NCBI RefSeq assembly: GCF_000166135.1
Contig: NC_014666.1
Span: forward strand, 4,464,001 to 4,528,000
Reading direction: 5' to 3'
Origin: Pseudofrankia inefficax
GTDB lineage: Bacteria; Actinomycetota; Actinomycetes; Frankiales; Frankiaceae
Length of the DNA stretch: 64,000 nt
Position numbers and translations under genes: made by a program. This document shows, piece after piece, positions 7,439 through 15,537 of this stretch. Every line of letters starts with the position of its first letter. Within the stretch, counting starts at the first letter, position 1. A model generated the notes under the pieces. The model was not told the DNA's origin and searched no databases. It worked only from the letters and a program-made list of their open reading frames with translations.

Positions 7439-9106
7439 CTACAGGGCCGACTCGGTGACCTGGCCGGCCTCGACGTGCAGGCGGCGGGTGACGCGGACGG
7501 CGTCGAGCATCCGGCGGTCGTGGCTGACCAGCAGCAGCGTGCCCGGGTAGGTCTCGAGCGCGGACTCCAACTGCTCGATCGCCGGCAGGTCGAGGTGGTT
7601 CGTCGGCTCGTCGAGCACGAGGCAGTTGACCCCGACGGCCTGCAGCAGCGCGAGCCCGGCCCGGGTCCGTTCGCCGGGGGAGAGGGCACCCGCCGGCCGG
7701 GTCATCTGGTCGGCGGCCAGGCCGAACTTGGCGAACAGGGTGCGCACCTCGGCCATCACCCAGCCGGTGGCCTCCTCGGCGATCGTGAGCGTCGTCTTCT
7801 CGCCGCGGAACCGGTCCCGGGCCTGGTCGACCTGCCCGACGCGCACGCCCGAGCCGAGCGTCGCCGTCCCGGCGGCCAGCGGCACCCGGCCCAGCAGCGC
7901 GGCGAGCAGCGTCGACTTGCCGCCGCCGTTCGGCCCGGTGATGACGACACGGTCCGCCCAGGACAGCGTCAGGTCGACCGGCCCGAGCCGGAAGCCGCCC
8001 GCCGTGGCGGCCGGCTCCGCCGGGTACTCGACGACCGCGCCGGCCAGAGTGGCGACCACGTCGCCGGAGCGGGGCGCCGCGGCGATCGTCATCCGCAGCT
8101 GCCACTCCTTGCGCGGCTCGTCGACCTCCTCCAGCCGGTTCAGCTTCGTCTCCAGGTTGCGGACCCGGGACGCGCTCTTCGTCGCCGCCTCGATCTTGTA
8201 GCTGCGCACCGACCGGTCGTTGTCCGGGACCTTCCGCTTGGCCCGGATCGCGCCGCGCACCGACTGCTCGCGCTGGCGCTGCACCTGGGAGACCAGGCCG
8301 GCCCGGGTGTCCGCGTAGTCCTCGTAGCGTTCGCGGGCATGCCGGCGGTCGATGTCGCGCGCCTCCAGGTAGGCCTCCCAACCGCCCGCGTAGTGGGTGA
8401 CGTCGCGGCGGTGCTGGTCGATCTCGGCGACGCTGTCGATCACCCGGTCGAGGAAGGCCCGGTCGTGGCTGACGACGACCAGCGCGCCGGAGATCCCGGT
8501 GACGAACCGTTCCAGCCGTTCGAGGCCGTCGAAGTCCAGGTCGTTCGTCGGCTCGTCGAGCAGGGTGATGTCGAAGCGGGACAGCAGTACCGCGGCGAGT
8601 GACCCGCGGGCGGCCTGGCCGCCGGAGAGCGCGGTCGTCGGCGCGTCCAGCGCGTCCGCGGGCAGGCCCAGCTCGGCGCAGACCTGCTCGGCACGCACAT
8701 CGAGGTCGGCGCCGCCGATCGCGAGCCACCGTTCGAGGGCCACGGCGTAGGCGTCGTCGGCGCCGGCGCGGCCCTCGGTGAGCGCCTCGGTGGCCTCGTC
8801 GAGGGCGGCCTGCGCGGCGGCGACGCCGGTGCGCCGCTCCAGGAAGGCGCGCAGCGTCTCGCCGGGGCGGCGGTCCGGCTCCTGCGGCAGCAGGCCGACG
8901 TTGGCCGACGGTGGCGAGAGCTCGACCCGGCCTGCGTCCAGCACCGCCTGGCCGGCCAGGGACCGCAGCAGCGTCGACTTGCCGACCCCGTTGGGGCCGA
9001 CGACGCCGACCCGGTCGCCCGGCGCGACAGTGAGGTCCACTCCGTCGAGGACCACCTGCCCTCCGCGGACGACGGACAGGCCAGAGGCGACAAGGGTGGC
9101 GGACAC
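7439..9106 (-). CDS. ABC-F family ATP-binding protein (ribosome-associated ATPase)
   Basis: About 555 residues, no membrane segments, two ABC modules in one chain. Walker A GPNGVGKST and GPNGGGKST; signatures ALSGGQAARGS and ALSPGERTRAG; Walker B TLLDEPTNDLD and LVLDEPTNHLD. The inter-domain linker is charged. This is the ABC-F layout (EttA/Vga/OleB-like): such proteins act on the ribosome exit site, and many protect against antibiotics. GTG 9106 starts right before the first beta strand (SATLVASGLSVVRG). The frame is open upstream to 9274, so a longer N-terminus is possible. Its antibiotic spectrum is not predictable here. Confidence 0.88.
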   Translation of the reverse strand: MSATLVASGLSVVRGGQVVLDGVDLTVAPGDRVGVVGPNGVGKSTLLRSLAGQAVLDAGRVELSPPSANVGLLPQEPDRRPGETLRAFLERRTGVAAAQAALDEATEALTEGRAGADDAYAVALERWLAIGGADLDVRAEQVCAELGLPADALDAPTTALSGGQAARGSLAAVLLSRFDITLLDEPTNDLDFDGLERLERFVTGISGALVVVSHDRAFLDRVIDSVAEIDQHRRDVTHYAGGWEAYLEARDIDRRHARERYEDYADTRAGLVSQVQRQREQSVRGAIRAKRKVPDNDRSVRSYKIEAATKSASRVRNLETKLNRLEEVDEPRKEWQLRMTIAAAPRSGDVVATLAGAVVEYPAEPAATAGGFRLGPVDLTLSWADRVVITGPNGGGKSTLLAALLGRVPLAAGTATLGSGVRVGQVDQARDRFRGEKTTLTIAEEATGWVMAEVRTLFAKFGLAADQMTRPAGALSPGERTRAGLALLQAVGVNCLVLDEPTNHLDLPAIEQLESALETYPGTLLLVSHDRRMLDAVRVTRRLHVEAGQVTESAL

Positions 9107-9164
9107 GCTCCTATTCTGCTCGCCGCCGAGAGCAGGCCCGCGGCCCCGGAGCAGGGCAGTGGGC

Positions 9165-9180
9165 CCCGCCCCGGGGCGGG
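9165..9180. promoter_or_regulatory. GC palindrome in the ABC-F leader
   Basis: CCCGCCCCGGGGCGGG is a perfect 16-bp palindrome 59-74 bp before the ABC-F start. With the promoter-like TATCTT on the minus strand near 9275-9280, it would lie in a leader of about 170 nt. An attenuator role is inference from known ABC-F control. Confidence 0.35.
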
Positions 9181-9280
9181 ATCGCGTGAGGGGGCTGTTG
9201 CCTGGCTCGGCTGGACGCTCGACGCCTCGCGAGGCGCAGTCTGGCCGCAGACCGCGGATCACCGGAAGGCCCACAAGATA

Positions 9281-9295
9281 GTCAACGGTGTTGAC
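9281..9295. promoter_or_regulatory. GTCAAC-GGT-GTTGAC inverted repeat
   Basis: Perfect 6-3-6 inverted repeat next to a TATCTT hexamer on the minus strand, about 175 bp upstream of the ABC-F gene. It is a plausible repressor site. The rest of the 9107-9496 gap holds no recognisable gene. Confidence 0.4.
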
Positions 9296-9496
9296 CTGCG
9301 CTCGACACCGATGTTGATCTTTAGGCGCTCAGAACCCCATAAGGCCCCTACGGGGCTCACAACAAACAGAGTCACCTTGGCCGTCACCGGCCGGGTGAAC
9401 GCCTGCGCCGATGAGACCGCGGTCGCCCCGGCGAGGCCAGCCAGCCGCAGCCCGCCGGTCTCGCGTCCTGAGGGCGGCGGCTGGCTGGCGCGTTGG

Positions 9497-10237
9497 TCAG
9501 CCGATCCTGACGGGCGGCGGGGTGACGTCGTCCTCCTCGTCGAGGGCACCGCGCGGACGGCGGCCCTCGACGCCCGGACCGGTCTCGTCCTCCCGGTCGT
9601 CGTCGTCCTCGTCGTCGAGGCCGGTGAAAGGGTCCAGCGGGTAGTGCAGGACGGGCTGGGCGTCCCGTGGCAGGACCCAGCCGGGCTCCCAGGGCAGGTT
9701 GCCGGCGGGGTCGCACCAGATGACCTGGAGCGCGTCGACGGGCGGGCCGTCGGTGGGCTGGTAGCGGCGGTTGGCGGCGACGAGGAGGTCGCCGCTGTTG
9801 TCGGGGTCGACGTCGAGGAGCGCGAGGCGGGGCCAGCCGGGGAAGTCGGCGCACTGCTGGCGGGTACCGAGGCGCTGGCCGTCGCGGACGTGGTCGCACA
9901 GGACGTTCAGGATCCGCGCGGCGACGTGGGACCGTAGCCCCGTGATGATCAGTTCGGGATGCCGGTCGTAGGCCGTGAGGCCGACGGTGTACGCGAGGCG
10001 TGGCCGGCAGTGGAGGGCGGGGGCGGCCTGCAACGCCCAGCCGTGGGCGGCGATGGCCTCGTCGATCAGGGCGTCGTACCGGGTCTCGAACTGTTCGCAC
10101 AGCTCGTCGAGGAGCCGCTCGGGGTCGACGAGCTGGGCGGGCCGAGCGGCGCCGCCGGCCGGGTAGCGGCCCGGGCTGGGGAAGGTGGCTGTCGGTCGCG
10201 GGTGGGGCCGGGGGCCAGGGTCGCGGGTGGTGGTCAT
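9497..10237 (-). CDS. DUF4262 domain protein
   Basis: 246 residues. Residues about 40-200 match the DUF4262 pattern: HGWALQAAP, LAYTVGLTAYDRHPELIITGL, then ARILNVLCDHVRDGQRL and a C-terminal WCDPAGNLPWEPG segment. The tail is strongly acidic (DDEDDDDREDE). The family is widespread in actinobacteria and has no established function. The ATG is at 10237. Confidence 0.85.
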   Translation of the reverse strand: MTTTRDPGPRPHPRPTATFPSPGRYPAGGAARPAQLVDPERLLDELCEQFETRYDALIDEAIAAHGWALQAAPALHCRPRLAYTVGLTAYDRHPELIITGLRSHVAARILNVLCDHVRDGQRLGTRQQCADFPGWPRLALLDVDPDNSGDLLVAANRRYQPTDGPPVDALQVIWCDPAGNLPWEPGWVLPRDAQPVLHYPLDPFTGLDDEDDDDREDETGPGVEGRRPRGALDEEDDVTPPPVRIG

Positions 10238-10627
10238 GGCGTCTCCTGCTGTTGGCGGGAACGCCCCCGAGTGGTGCCGGCGGGCCGGCTGCGGTTCGTC
10301 CGGGGTGTGTCAGTGGGCCGTCTGGCCGCGGGTGGTGCCGTGGTCCTCCGATGGGTCACCGTAGTCGCTGGTGGCGGGGCCGGGAGGCTGGCTGTGGATA
10401 CCGGAGCGCCGGCCACAGCGATCGCGGCCGAAGGGCCGGGACTGGGGTTCCGGTGGGCCCGCCGACCGGCGTGGGTGACCGGCCGGGGACCGGGTGTCTG
10501 GGAGCGGGCGCGGCGACCTGCGGAGCGTTGCCCCCTATGGCTTTCGGCCGCGCACCGCTCGGACGAGCCGGGCCGGATGGTGCCTGGTGCCGCCTCCGGC
10601 GAGCTTCGCCCGTTCCGGCGTCCCCAT
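10238..10627. other. 390-bp gap without a supported gene
   Basis: Upstream region of the DUF4262 gene. Open frames are compositionally biased shadows. No strong hairpin or operator is seen, and the degenerate palindromic element follows at 10628. Confidence 0.45.
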
Positions 10628-10701
10628 GATCGCCGATTCGGCCCTGGGATGGTCGTGTCCTGCGCTGTCGCACAGCCACCAGAGGGCGTAGTCAGCGGTC
10701 A
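10628..10701. repeat. Palindromic element, degenerate copy
   Basis: The left arm TGATCGCCGATTCGGCCCT is well conserved and the inner motif TGGTCGTG is present. The right arm is decayed (AGAGGGCG...GGTCA) and the length is 74. It lies between two leftward genes (msrB end 10751, DUF4262 start 10237), not at a convergent junction. Confidence 0.75.
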
Positions 10702-10750
10702 TGGCGACTCGGGCCCTGATCGAGCCAGGGCCAGAGCGGGCGCGGGTGGT

Positions 10751-11212
10751 TCAGCTTGCGGTGTCGGGGTTCAGGTCGAGGGCGAGGCTGTTCATGCAGT
10801 AGCGCTGCCCGGTGGGCTGGGGGCCGTCGGGGAAGACGTGGCCGAGGTGGGAGCCGCAGCGGCCGCAGCGGACCTCCGTGCGGACCATGCCGTGGGAGCT
10901 GTCGTCCACGAACTCGACGGCGTCCGGGGTGAGGGGAGCGTAGAAGCTGGGCCAGCCGGAGCCGGAGTCGTACTTGGTGTCCGAGGAGAACAGCGGGTTC
11001 CCGCAGGCGCCGCACTGGTAGGTGCCGGTCTCCTTGCTGTAGGTGTAGGCGCCGGTGAAGGGGCGCTCGGTGGCGGCCTGGCGCAGGATCTGGTAGCGGG
11101 CCGGGTCGAGGACGGAGCGCCATTCGGCGTCGGTGCGGGTCACCTTGTCGGCCGTGGCCGGCTCCGTCGTCCGGGCGGTCGCCGGGGCGGCGGGGTCGAG
11201 CTGGTCGCTCAT
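10751..11212 (-). CDS. msrB: Peptide-methionine (R)-S-oxide reductase
   Basis: 153 residues, single-domain MsrB. It carries both zinc-binding pairs (CGACG and CGRCG), the GWPSFY core and the catalytic Cys in RYCMNS near the C-terminus. It repairs methionine-R-sulfoxide using thioredoxin. The N-terminal 30 residues are low-complexity and not part of the fold. No msrA lies nearby. Confidence 0.96.
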   Translation of the reverse strand: MSDQLDPAAPATARTTEPATADKVTRTDAEWRSVLDPARYQILRQAATERPFTGAYTYSKETGTYQCGACGNPLFSSDTKYDSGSGWPSFYAPLTPDAVEFVDDSSHGMVRTEVRCGRCGSHLGHVFPDGPQPTGQRYCMNSLALDLNPDTAS

Positions 11213-11388
11213 GGTGTGTTCCTCCGTTCGGCGGGGTGGGTGGCGGCGGGGGCTGCCGGGGTCCGGAAGGCCTGGACGCTGTGTGCACTGGGTCGTGGCG
11301 AGTTTCCGGTCGCTCGGCGCATGGGGTGTAGCGGTGGCGGCGCGGGTGGCATTCCCGCGGGTCGGCTGGGTGACGGCCGGGGTGGTTG

Positions 11389-11802
11389 TCAGGGGGTGGC
11401 GTTGTCTGGGTCTGGGTTGGTGAGGGCGGGGAGCGCGGCGGCGGCCGCGCCGGCGCCGAGGAGGGCGGCGAGGGTGCCGGCGGCGGGGGCCAGGTCGCGG
11501 CGGGCCGTGGCGGTGGCGAGGACGGTGGCGTCGACGGCGTCGGCGATCAGGCCGGCCCAGACCCAGCTGTCGGTGGGCTGGCGGCGGCTGAGGGCGTGCA
11601 GGAGCCCGGCGCCGAGGGCGAGGTCGCGGCCGCCGAGGAGGCGGGCGGTCCAGGCGGTGCGTTCGGCGGTGACGCGGTCGACGCCGGTGGCGCGCAGGGC
11701 GGTGGCGGGGCGTGTGAGGGCGGCGACGCCGAGGCCGCAGCGGGCGAGGGCGAACAGGCCCAGGTAGGGGCGGACCCCGATACGCTGCGTGATGGCTGAC
11801 AT
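11389..11802 (-). CDS. Small integral membrane protein (DUF4267-like)
   Basis: 137 residues from ATG 11802. Three to four hydrophobic stretches: YLGLFALARCGLGVAAL, GGRDLALGAGLLHAL, SWVWAGLIADAVDATVLA and an Ala-rich C-terminal helix. The pattern fits short actinobacterial DUF4267-type membrane proteins of unknown function. It is divergent from rbpA. Family assignment is tentative. Confidence 0.65.
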   Translation of the reverse strand: MSAITQRIGVRPYLGLFALARCGLGVAALTRPATALRATGVDRVTAERTAWTARLLGGRDLALGAGLLHALSRRQPTDSWVWAGLIADAVDATVLATATARRDLAPAAGTLAALLGAGAAAAALPALTNPDPDNATP

Positions 11803-11853
11803 CGGCTGGACACGCGGTATGGCCACGGTCTCGTTACCGACCCTTCCGTTGTG

Positions 11854-11879
11854 GGAACGTCTCGGCTGGCCGGGTCGTT
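11854..11879 (+). promoter_or_regulatory. SigR-type promoter of rbpA
   Basis: GGAAC (11854-11858), an 18-bp spacer and GTT (11877-11879) match the actinobacterial SigR/SigH consensus GGAAT-N18-GTT. The transcript would start about 40 nt before the rbpA ATG. In Streptomyces, rbpA is a known SigR target, which supports the call. Confidence 0.75.
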
Positions 11880-11925
11880 CAAACTGCTGAGACACGGGTA
11901 ATCGACAACGCTCGGAGGGGTTTCT

Positions 11926-12270
11926 ATGGGCGAACGCGTATTGCGGGGCAGCCGTCTCGGCGCGGTGTCCTACGAGACCGACCGCAGCACGGAGCTTGCG
12001 CCGCGGCAGACCGCGTCGTACGACTGTCCGAACGGTCACCAGTTCACCATGCCATTCGCGGCTGAGGCCGAGGTTCCCTCGGTCTGGGAGTGCCGTGTCT
12101 GCGGTGAGGCCTCGGTGATCGTGGACGGGGAACGGCCGGAGCCGAAGAAGGCCAAGCCGCCGCGTACGCACTGGGACATGCTGATGGAGCGCCGGACGAC
12201 CGCGGACCTTGAGGAGGTCCTGGCGGAGCGGCTGGCCGTGCTGCGTGGCGAGGACCGTCAGGCTAGCTGA
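11926..12270 (+). CDS. rbpA: RNA polymerase-binding protein RbpA
   Basis: 114 residues, normal length. RGSRLGAVSYETD at the N-terminus, then a zinc-ribbon-like core (CPNGHQF, CRVCGEA) and the basic linker and sigma-interaction domain THWDMLMERRTTADLEEVLAERLAVLR. RbpA binds RNA polymerase and group 1/2 sigma factors and stabilises the open complex in actinobacteria. A strong ribosome site (GGAGGGG) precedes ATG 11926. Its convergent neighbour is ppm1, the same pairing known in mycobacteria. Confidence 0.97.
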   Translation: MGERVLRGSRLGAVSYETDRSTELAPRQTASYDCPNGHQFTMPFAAEAEVPSVWECRVCGEASVIVDGERPEPKKAKPPRTHWDMLMERRTTADLEEVLAERLAVLRGEDRQAS

Positions 12271-12296
12271 GCCTGGGCGAACCCGCCTGGGGACGA

Positions 12297-12344
12297 GGAC
12301 GCGAAAGAGGGGCACGGCCGTGGCCGTGCCCCTCTTTCGCGTCC
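12297..12344. terminator. 48-bp near-perfect terminator hairpin after rbpA
   Basis: 23-bp perfect inverted repeat (GGACGCGAAAGAGGGGCACG... at 12297-12319, complement 12322-12344) 26 bp after the rbpA stop. It is followed by a palindromic element before the opposing ppm1 3' end. Confidence 0.9.
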
Positions 12345-12376
12345 GGTGCTGTGCCGGCGAAGGTCGGCCCGTGGGG

Positions 12377-12451
12377 TGATCGCCGTCTTGGCCCTCGAGT
12401 GGTCGCGATTCGGGTCTTTTCGTCACCATTCGGGGGCCAGGACGGCGATCA
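12377..12451. repeat. 75-bp palindromic element, copy 2
   Basis: Intact copy: left arm TGATCGCCGTCTTGGCCCT, right arm ending GGACGGCGATCA. Both arms carry the change that turns CGTTT/AAACG into CGTCT/GGACG, partly preserving pairing. It lies between the convergent rbpA and ppm1 ends. Confidence 0.9.
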
Positions 12452-12495
12452 TGTTCGAGGTTCGGCGCGGGCGGGCGGGACCGGGAGGGCCGGCG

Positions 12496-15321
12496 TTAGC
12501 TGTCGCCGGTGGCGGTCTGCTGGACGGGTGCGTCGACGGTGGTGGCACCGTTGGGGCTGGCGCCGTTGGCCGTTGTGGGTACCGCGGCTCCCCCGGTTGG
12601 TGTGGCCTTGGTCACCTGTGGGGCGGGCGCCGTCGGGGTGACGAGGGCCGGCTCGGGGGTCGGTGACGGTACTTTCACCGGCGGTGGCGGCGTGGGGCGC
12701 AGCGTTCCCGGTCCGCGGCGGCCGGAGGCGACGGCCCACAGGGCGGTGCGCCAGAACGCCTCGACGATGATGGAGCGGCTCATCTTGGAGGCGCCGCGTT
12801 CGCGTTCGACGAAGGTGATGGGGACCTCGGCGACCTGGAAGCCCTGGCGCCAGGCGGTCCAGGCGAGGTCGACCTGGAAGCAGTAGCCCTGGGACTGGAT
12901 CTGGTTGAGGTCGCGGGCGCGCAGCACGTCGGCGCGGTAGGCGCGGTAGCCGGCGGTGGCGTCGCGCATCGGGATGCCGAGGGCCGCGCGGACGTAGAGG
13001 TTGGCGCCGCGGGACAGGATCAGGCGGCTGCGCGGCCAGTTGCGGACCTTGCCGCCGGGGACCCAGCGGGAGCCGATGACGAGGTCGGCGGTGGCGAGCC
13101 GGGCGAGCAGCCGGGGCAGCTCCTCGGGCTGGTGGGAGCCGTCGGCGTCCATCTCGACGACGACGTCGTAGCCGTGGCGCAGCGCCCAGGAGAAGCCGGC
13201 GACGTAGGCGGAGCCCAGGCCGGACTTGCCCGCGCGGTTGAGGACGTGGATCTGGGGGTCCTCGCGGGCGAGCTCGTCGGCGATCTGGCCGGTGCCGTCG
13301 GGGCTGTTGTCGTCGATGACGAGCAGGTCGACGGTGGGGTTGGCCTCGCGGAGCCTGCGCGCCGTACGGGTGAGGTTCTCCCGTTCGTTGTACGTCGGCA
13401 CGCAGACAACTACCCGGTGGGCGTCCACGCCGTTCCTTTCCTGTCCGCGGCCGTCGGGCCGGTGGCCTGTCCGCGGGTCGGCCTGGGGCCCGCGCGCGTC
13501 GTGCCGCGCGGGGGAGGCGTCTCGCGGGGTGCCGTCGTGGTCAGGGCCGGTGTGCCGCGGACCGGTGGTGGTCGCTGGCCGTGGGCGCCGGCGCCCGGTG
13601 GCGATTCCAGCAATAATGGCCGCCGCTCCCAGGGCGGTCGCGACCGCCTCCGGGATGGCGCCGACCCGGTCGGCGAGGGTGCGGGCGGTGCGTAGTGGCA
13701 GTGCGGCGGAGAGTATGCCGGGTTCGTAGAGGCCGGTCTGCGCGAGGACGGTGCCGTCGGGGTTGATGATCGCGCTCTGGCCGCTGGTGGAGACCTGGAT
13801 GGTGGCGCGGCCGTGCTCGACGGCGCGGATCCGGGTCATGGCGAGTTGTTGCTGGCTTTCGCCCTTGCGGCCGAAGGAGGCGTTGTTCGTCTGGACGACG
13901 AGGAGGCGGGCGCCCTGGTCGACGGATGCGCGGACGTTGCCGTCGTAGGCGACCTCGAAGCAGATGACGTCGCCGATGACGGTGTGGGCGGCGGGCAGGA
14001 CGGCGGGGCCGGTGCCGTGGACGAAGTCGTTGGGCATCTCGTCGGCGAACCGTTTGATCAGTTTCTGCAGGACCGACCGGCCGGGGAGGTACTCGGCGAA
14101 CGGGACGGGCCGGTGCTTGACGTACATCTCGCCGCTGAAGCCGGTGGGGGTCCACAGGAGGCCGGCGTTGCGGACGTGGCCGCGGCCGGGGCCGTCGAGG
14201 ACGGCGCCGACGAGGACGTCGGTGCCGACGGCCTGGGCGGCCTCGTTGAGGAGGTTCGCGGCGTCGGGGTTGAGGAACGGGTCGACGTCGGAGGAGTTCT
14301 CGGGCCAGACGACGAGGCCGGGGGCCGGGATGTTCCCGGCGCCGACCTGGGCGGCGAGTTTCAGGGTCTGGTCGACGTGGTTGCTGGTGACCTGGAGGCG
14401 CTGGCCGAGGGCGTCGTAGCCGCCGGGTTCGTGGACGCCGCCCTGGATCGCGGCGACCCGCAGGGTGCCGTCCTGGGCGCCGGTGGGCAGCGGGACGGCG
14501 AGGCCGGCGACGGCGAGGGCGAGGATGCCGACGACCGGCAGGAGGGCGCCGAGGGCGATCAGGCGGCCCGTCGGCCGGGCGGCGGGCGGCTGGTCGGCGG
14601 GGGCGGAGCCGGGGACGCCGAGGTGGCGGGTGAGTGCCGCGCGGCCGGTGGCGGCCAGGGTGGTGAGGGTGAGGGCGAGCAGGGCGCCGGTGGCGGCGAC
14701 GGCGAAGGTGAGGGTGGGGGCGCCGGCGACGGCGGCGAGGGGCGTGTAGGGGCTGTGGGGCTGGCTGAACGCGAGGCGGCCCCAGGGGAAGCCGCCGAAC
14801 GGTTCGCGGCCGCGCAGGGCTTCCTGGCCGATCCAGACGCAGCCGACGGCGGCCCAGGCGTACCGGGGCTTCAGGCGCAGGGCGAGGGTCGTCGCGGGTC
14901 CGACGATCGCGAGGATGGCGGCTTCGCCGGCGGCCAGGACGATCAGGGCGTCCAGGCCGACGTAGTCGACGAACCGCAGCAGTGGCAGGAAGAACCCGAG
15001 GCCGAACAGGACGGCGAGGCCGTAGGCGCCGCGTAGCCGGCGGCCGCGGACGAGCAGGGTGAGCCCGGCGACGGCGACGGGGGCGAGTGGCCAGGCGCCG
15101 ACCGGGGGGAAGGCGAGGTAGAGCAGGAATCCGGCGGCGAGCGCGGCGGCGGCGCGCAGCGCGGTGGCCGGGTGGGGTGGCCGCGGCCGGCGGCGTCGGG
15201 TGCGTGCCGGGCCGCCGGGGTCTGGGCCGTCCGCGGGGAGGCCGGGGGCCGGCGGCGCGCCGGGCGCGGTGGCGGCGGGGGTCGGGCCGGTGGGCGCTGG
15301 GGCTGCGGACGGCGGTGTCAC
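12496..15321 (-). CDS. ppm1: Fused apolipoprotein N-acyltransferase / polyprenol-phosphate mannosyltransferase
   Basis: 941 residues in one chain. After a proline-rich N-tail come several membrane helices (about 50-285). Then comes a carbon-nitrogen hydrolase domain with the Glu-Lys-Cys triad (VVWPENSS, YVKHRPVPFAEY, DVICFEVAYD), as in Lnt. From about residue 637 a GT2 domain follows (VCVPTYNERENL, VIDDNSPDGT, VEMDADGSHQPEE, GSRWVPGG), as in Dpm/Ppm synthases. The Pro-rich tail is probably unstructured. It acylates lipoproteins and makes polyprenyl-P-mannose for glycolipids and protein mannosylation. The fusion equals M. tuberculosis Ppm1. Confidence 0.95.
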   Translation of the reverse strand: MTPPSAAPAPTGPTPAATAPGAPPAPGLPADGPDPGGPARTRRRRPRPPHPATALRAAAALAAGFLLYLAFPPVGAWPLAPVAVAGLTLLVRGRRLRGAYGLAVLFGLGFFLPLLRFVDYVGLDALIVLAAGEAAILAIVGPATTLALRLKPRYAWAAVGCVWIGQEALRGREPFGGFPWGRLAFSQPHSPYTPLAAVAGAPTLTFAVAATGALLALTLTTLAATGRAALTRHLGVPGSAPADQPPAARPTGRLIALGALLPVVGILALAVAGLAVPLPTGAQDGTLRVAAIQGGVHEPGGYDALGQRLQVTSNHVDQTLKLAAQVGAGNIPAPGLVVWPENSSDVDPFLNPDAANLLNEAAQAVGTDVLVGAVLDGPGRGHVRNAGLLWTPTGFSGEMYVKHRPVPFAEYLPGRSVLQKLIKRFADEMPNDFVHGTGPAVLPAAHTVIGDVICFEVAYDGNVRASVDQGARLLVVQTNNASFGRKGESQQQLAMTRIRAVEHGRATIQVSTSGQSAIINPDGTVLAQTGLYEPGILSAALPLRTARTLADRVGAIPEAVATALGAAAIIAGIATGRRRPRPATTTGPRHTGPDHDGTPRDASPARHDARGPQADPRTGHRPDGRGQERNGVDAHRVVVCVPTYNERENLTRTARRLREANPTVDLLVIDDNSPDGTGQIADELAREDPQIHVLNRAGKSGLGSAYVAGFSWALRHGYDVVVEMDADGSHQPEELPRLLARLATADLVIGSRWVPGGKVRNWPRSRLILSRGANLYVRAALGIPMRDATAGYRAYRADVLRARDLNQIQSQGYCFQVDLAWTAWRQGFQVAEVPITFVERERGASKMSRSIIVEAFWRTALWAVASGRRGPGTLRPTPPPPVKVPSPTPEPALVTPTAPAPQVTKATPTGGAAVPTTANGASPNGATTVDAPVQQTATGDS

Positions 15322-15537
15322 GGGTCCCAGTTTGCTAGAGGCGGGGCCGGCGGTGTGCCGGAGTGTCCGTCCTGTCCGCGCGGGCCGGTCGCCGGTGGGC
15401 GTGGATGTGCCTGGGGGTGTTGCTGTGGCGCCCGGTTCGCCGGGTCGGGGTGGCCTTCGTTACCCGGGCCGGGTCCCGCTGGTCAGGGGGACGGTGGCGC
15501 AGTGGACGAGCGGACGCCGGGATGATCGGCGGGCCGG

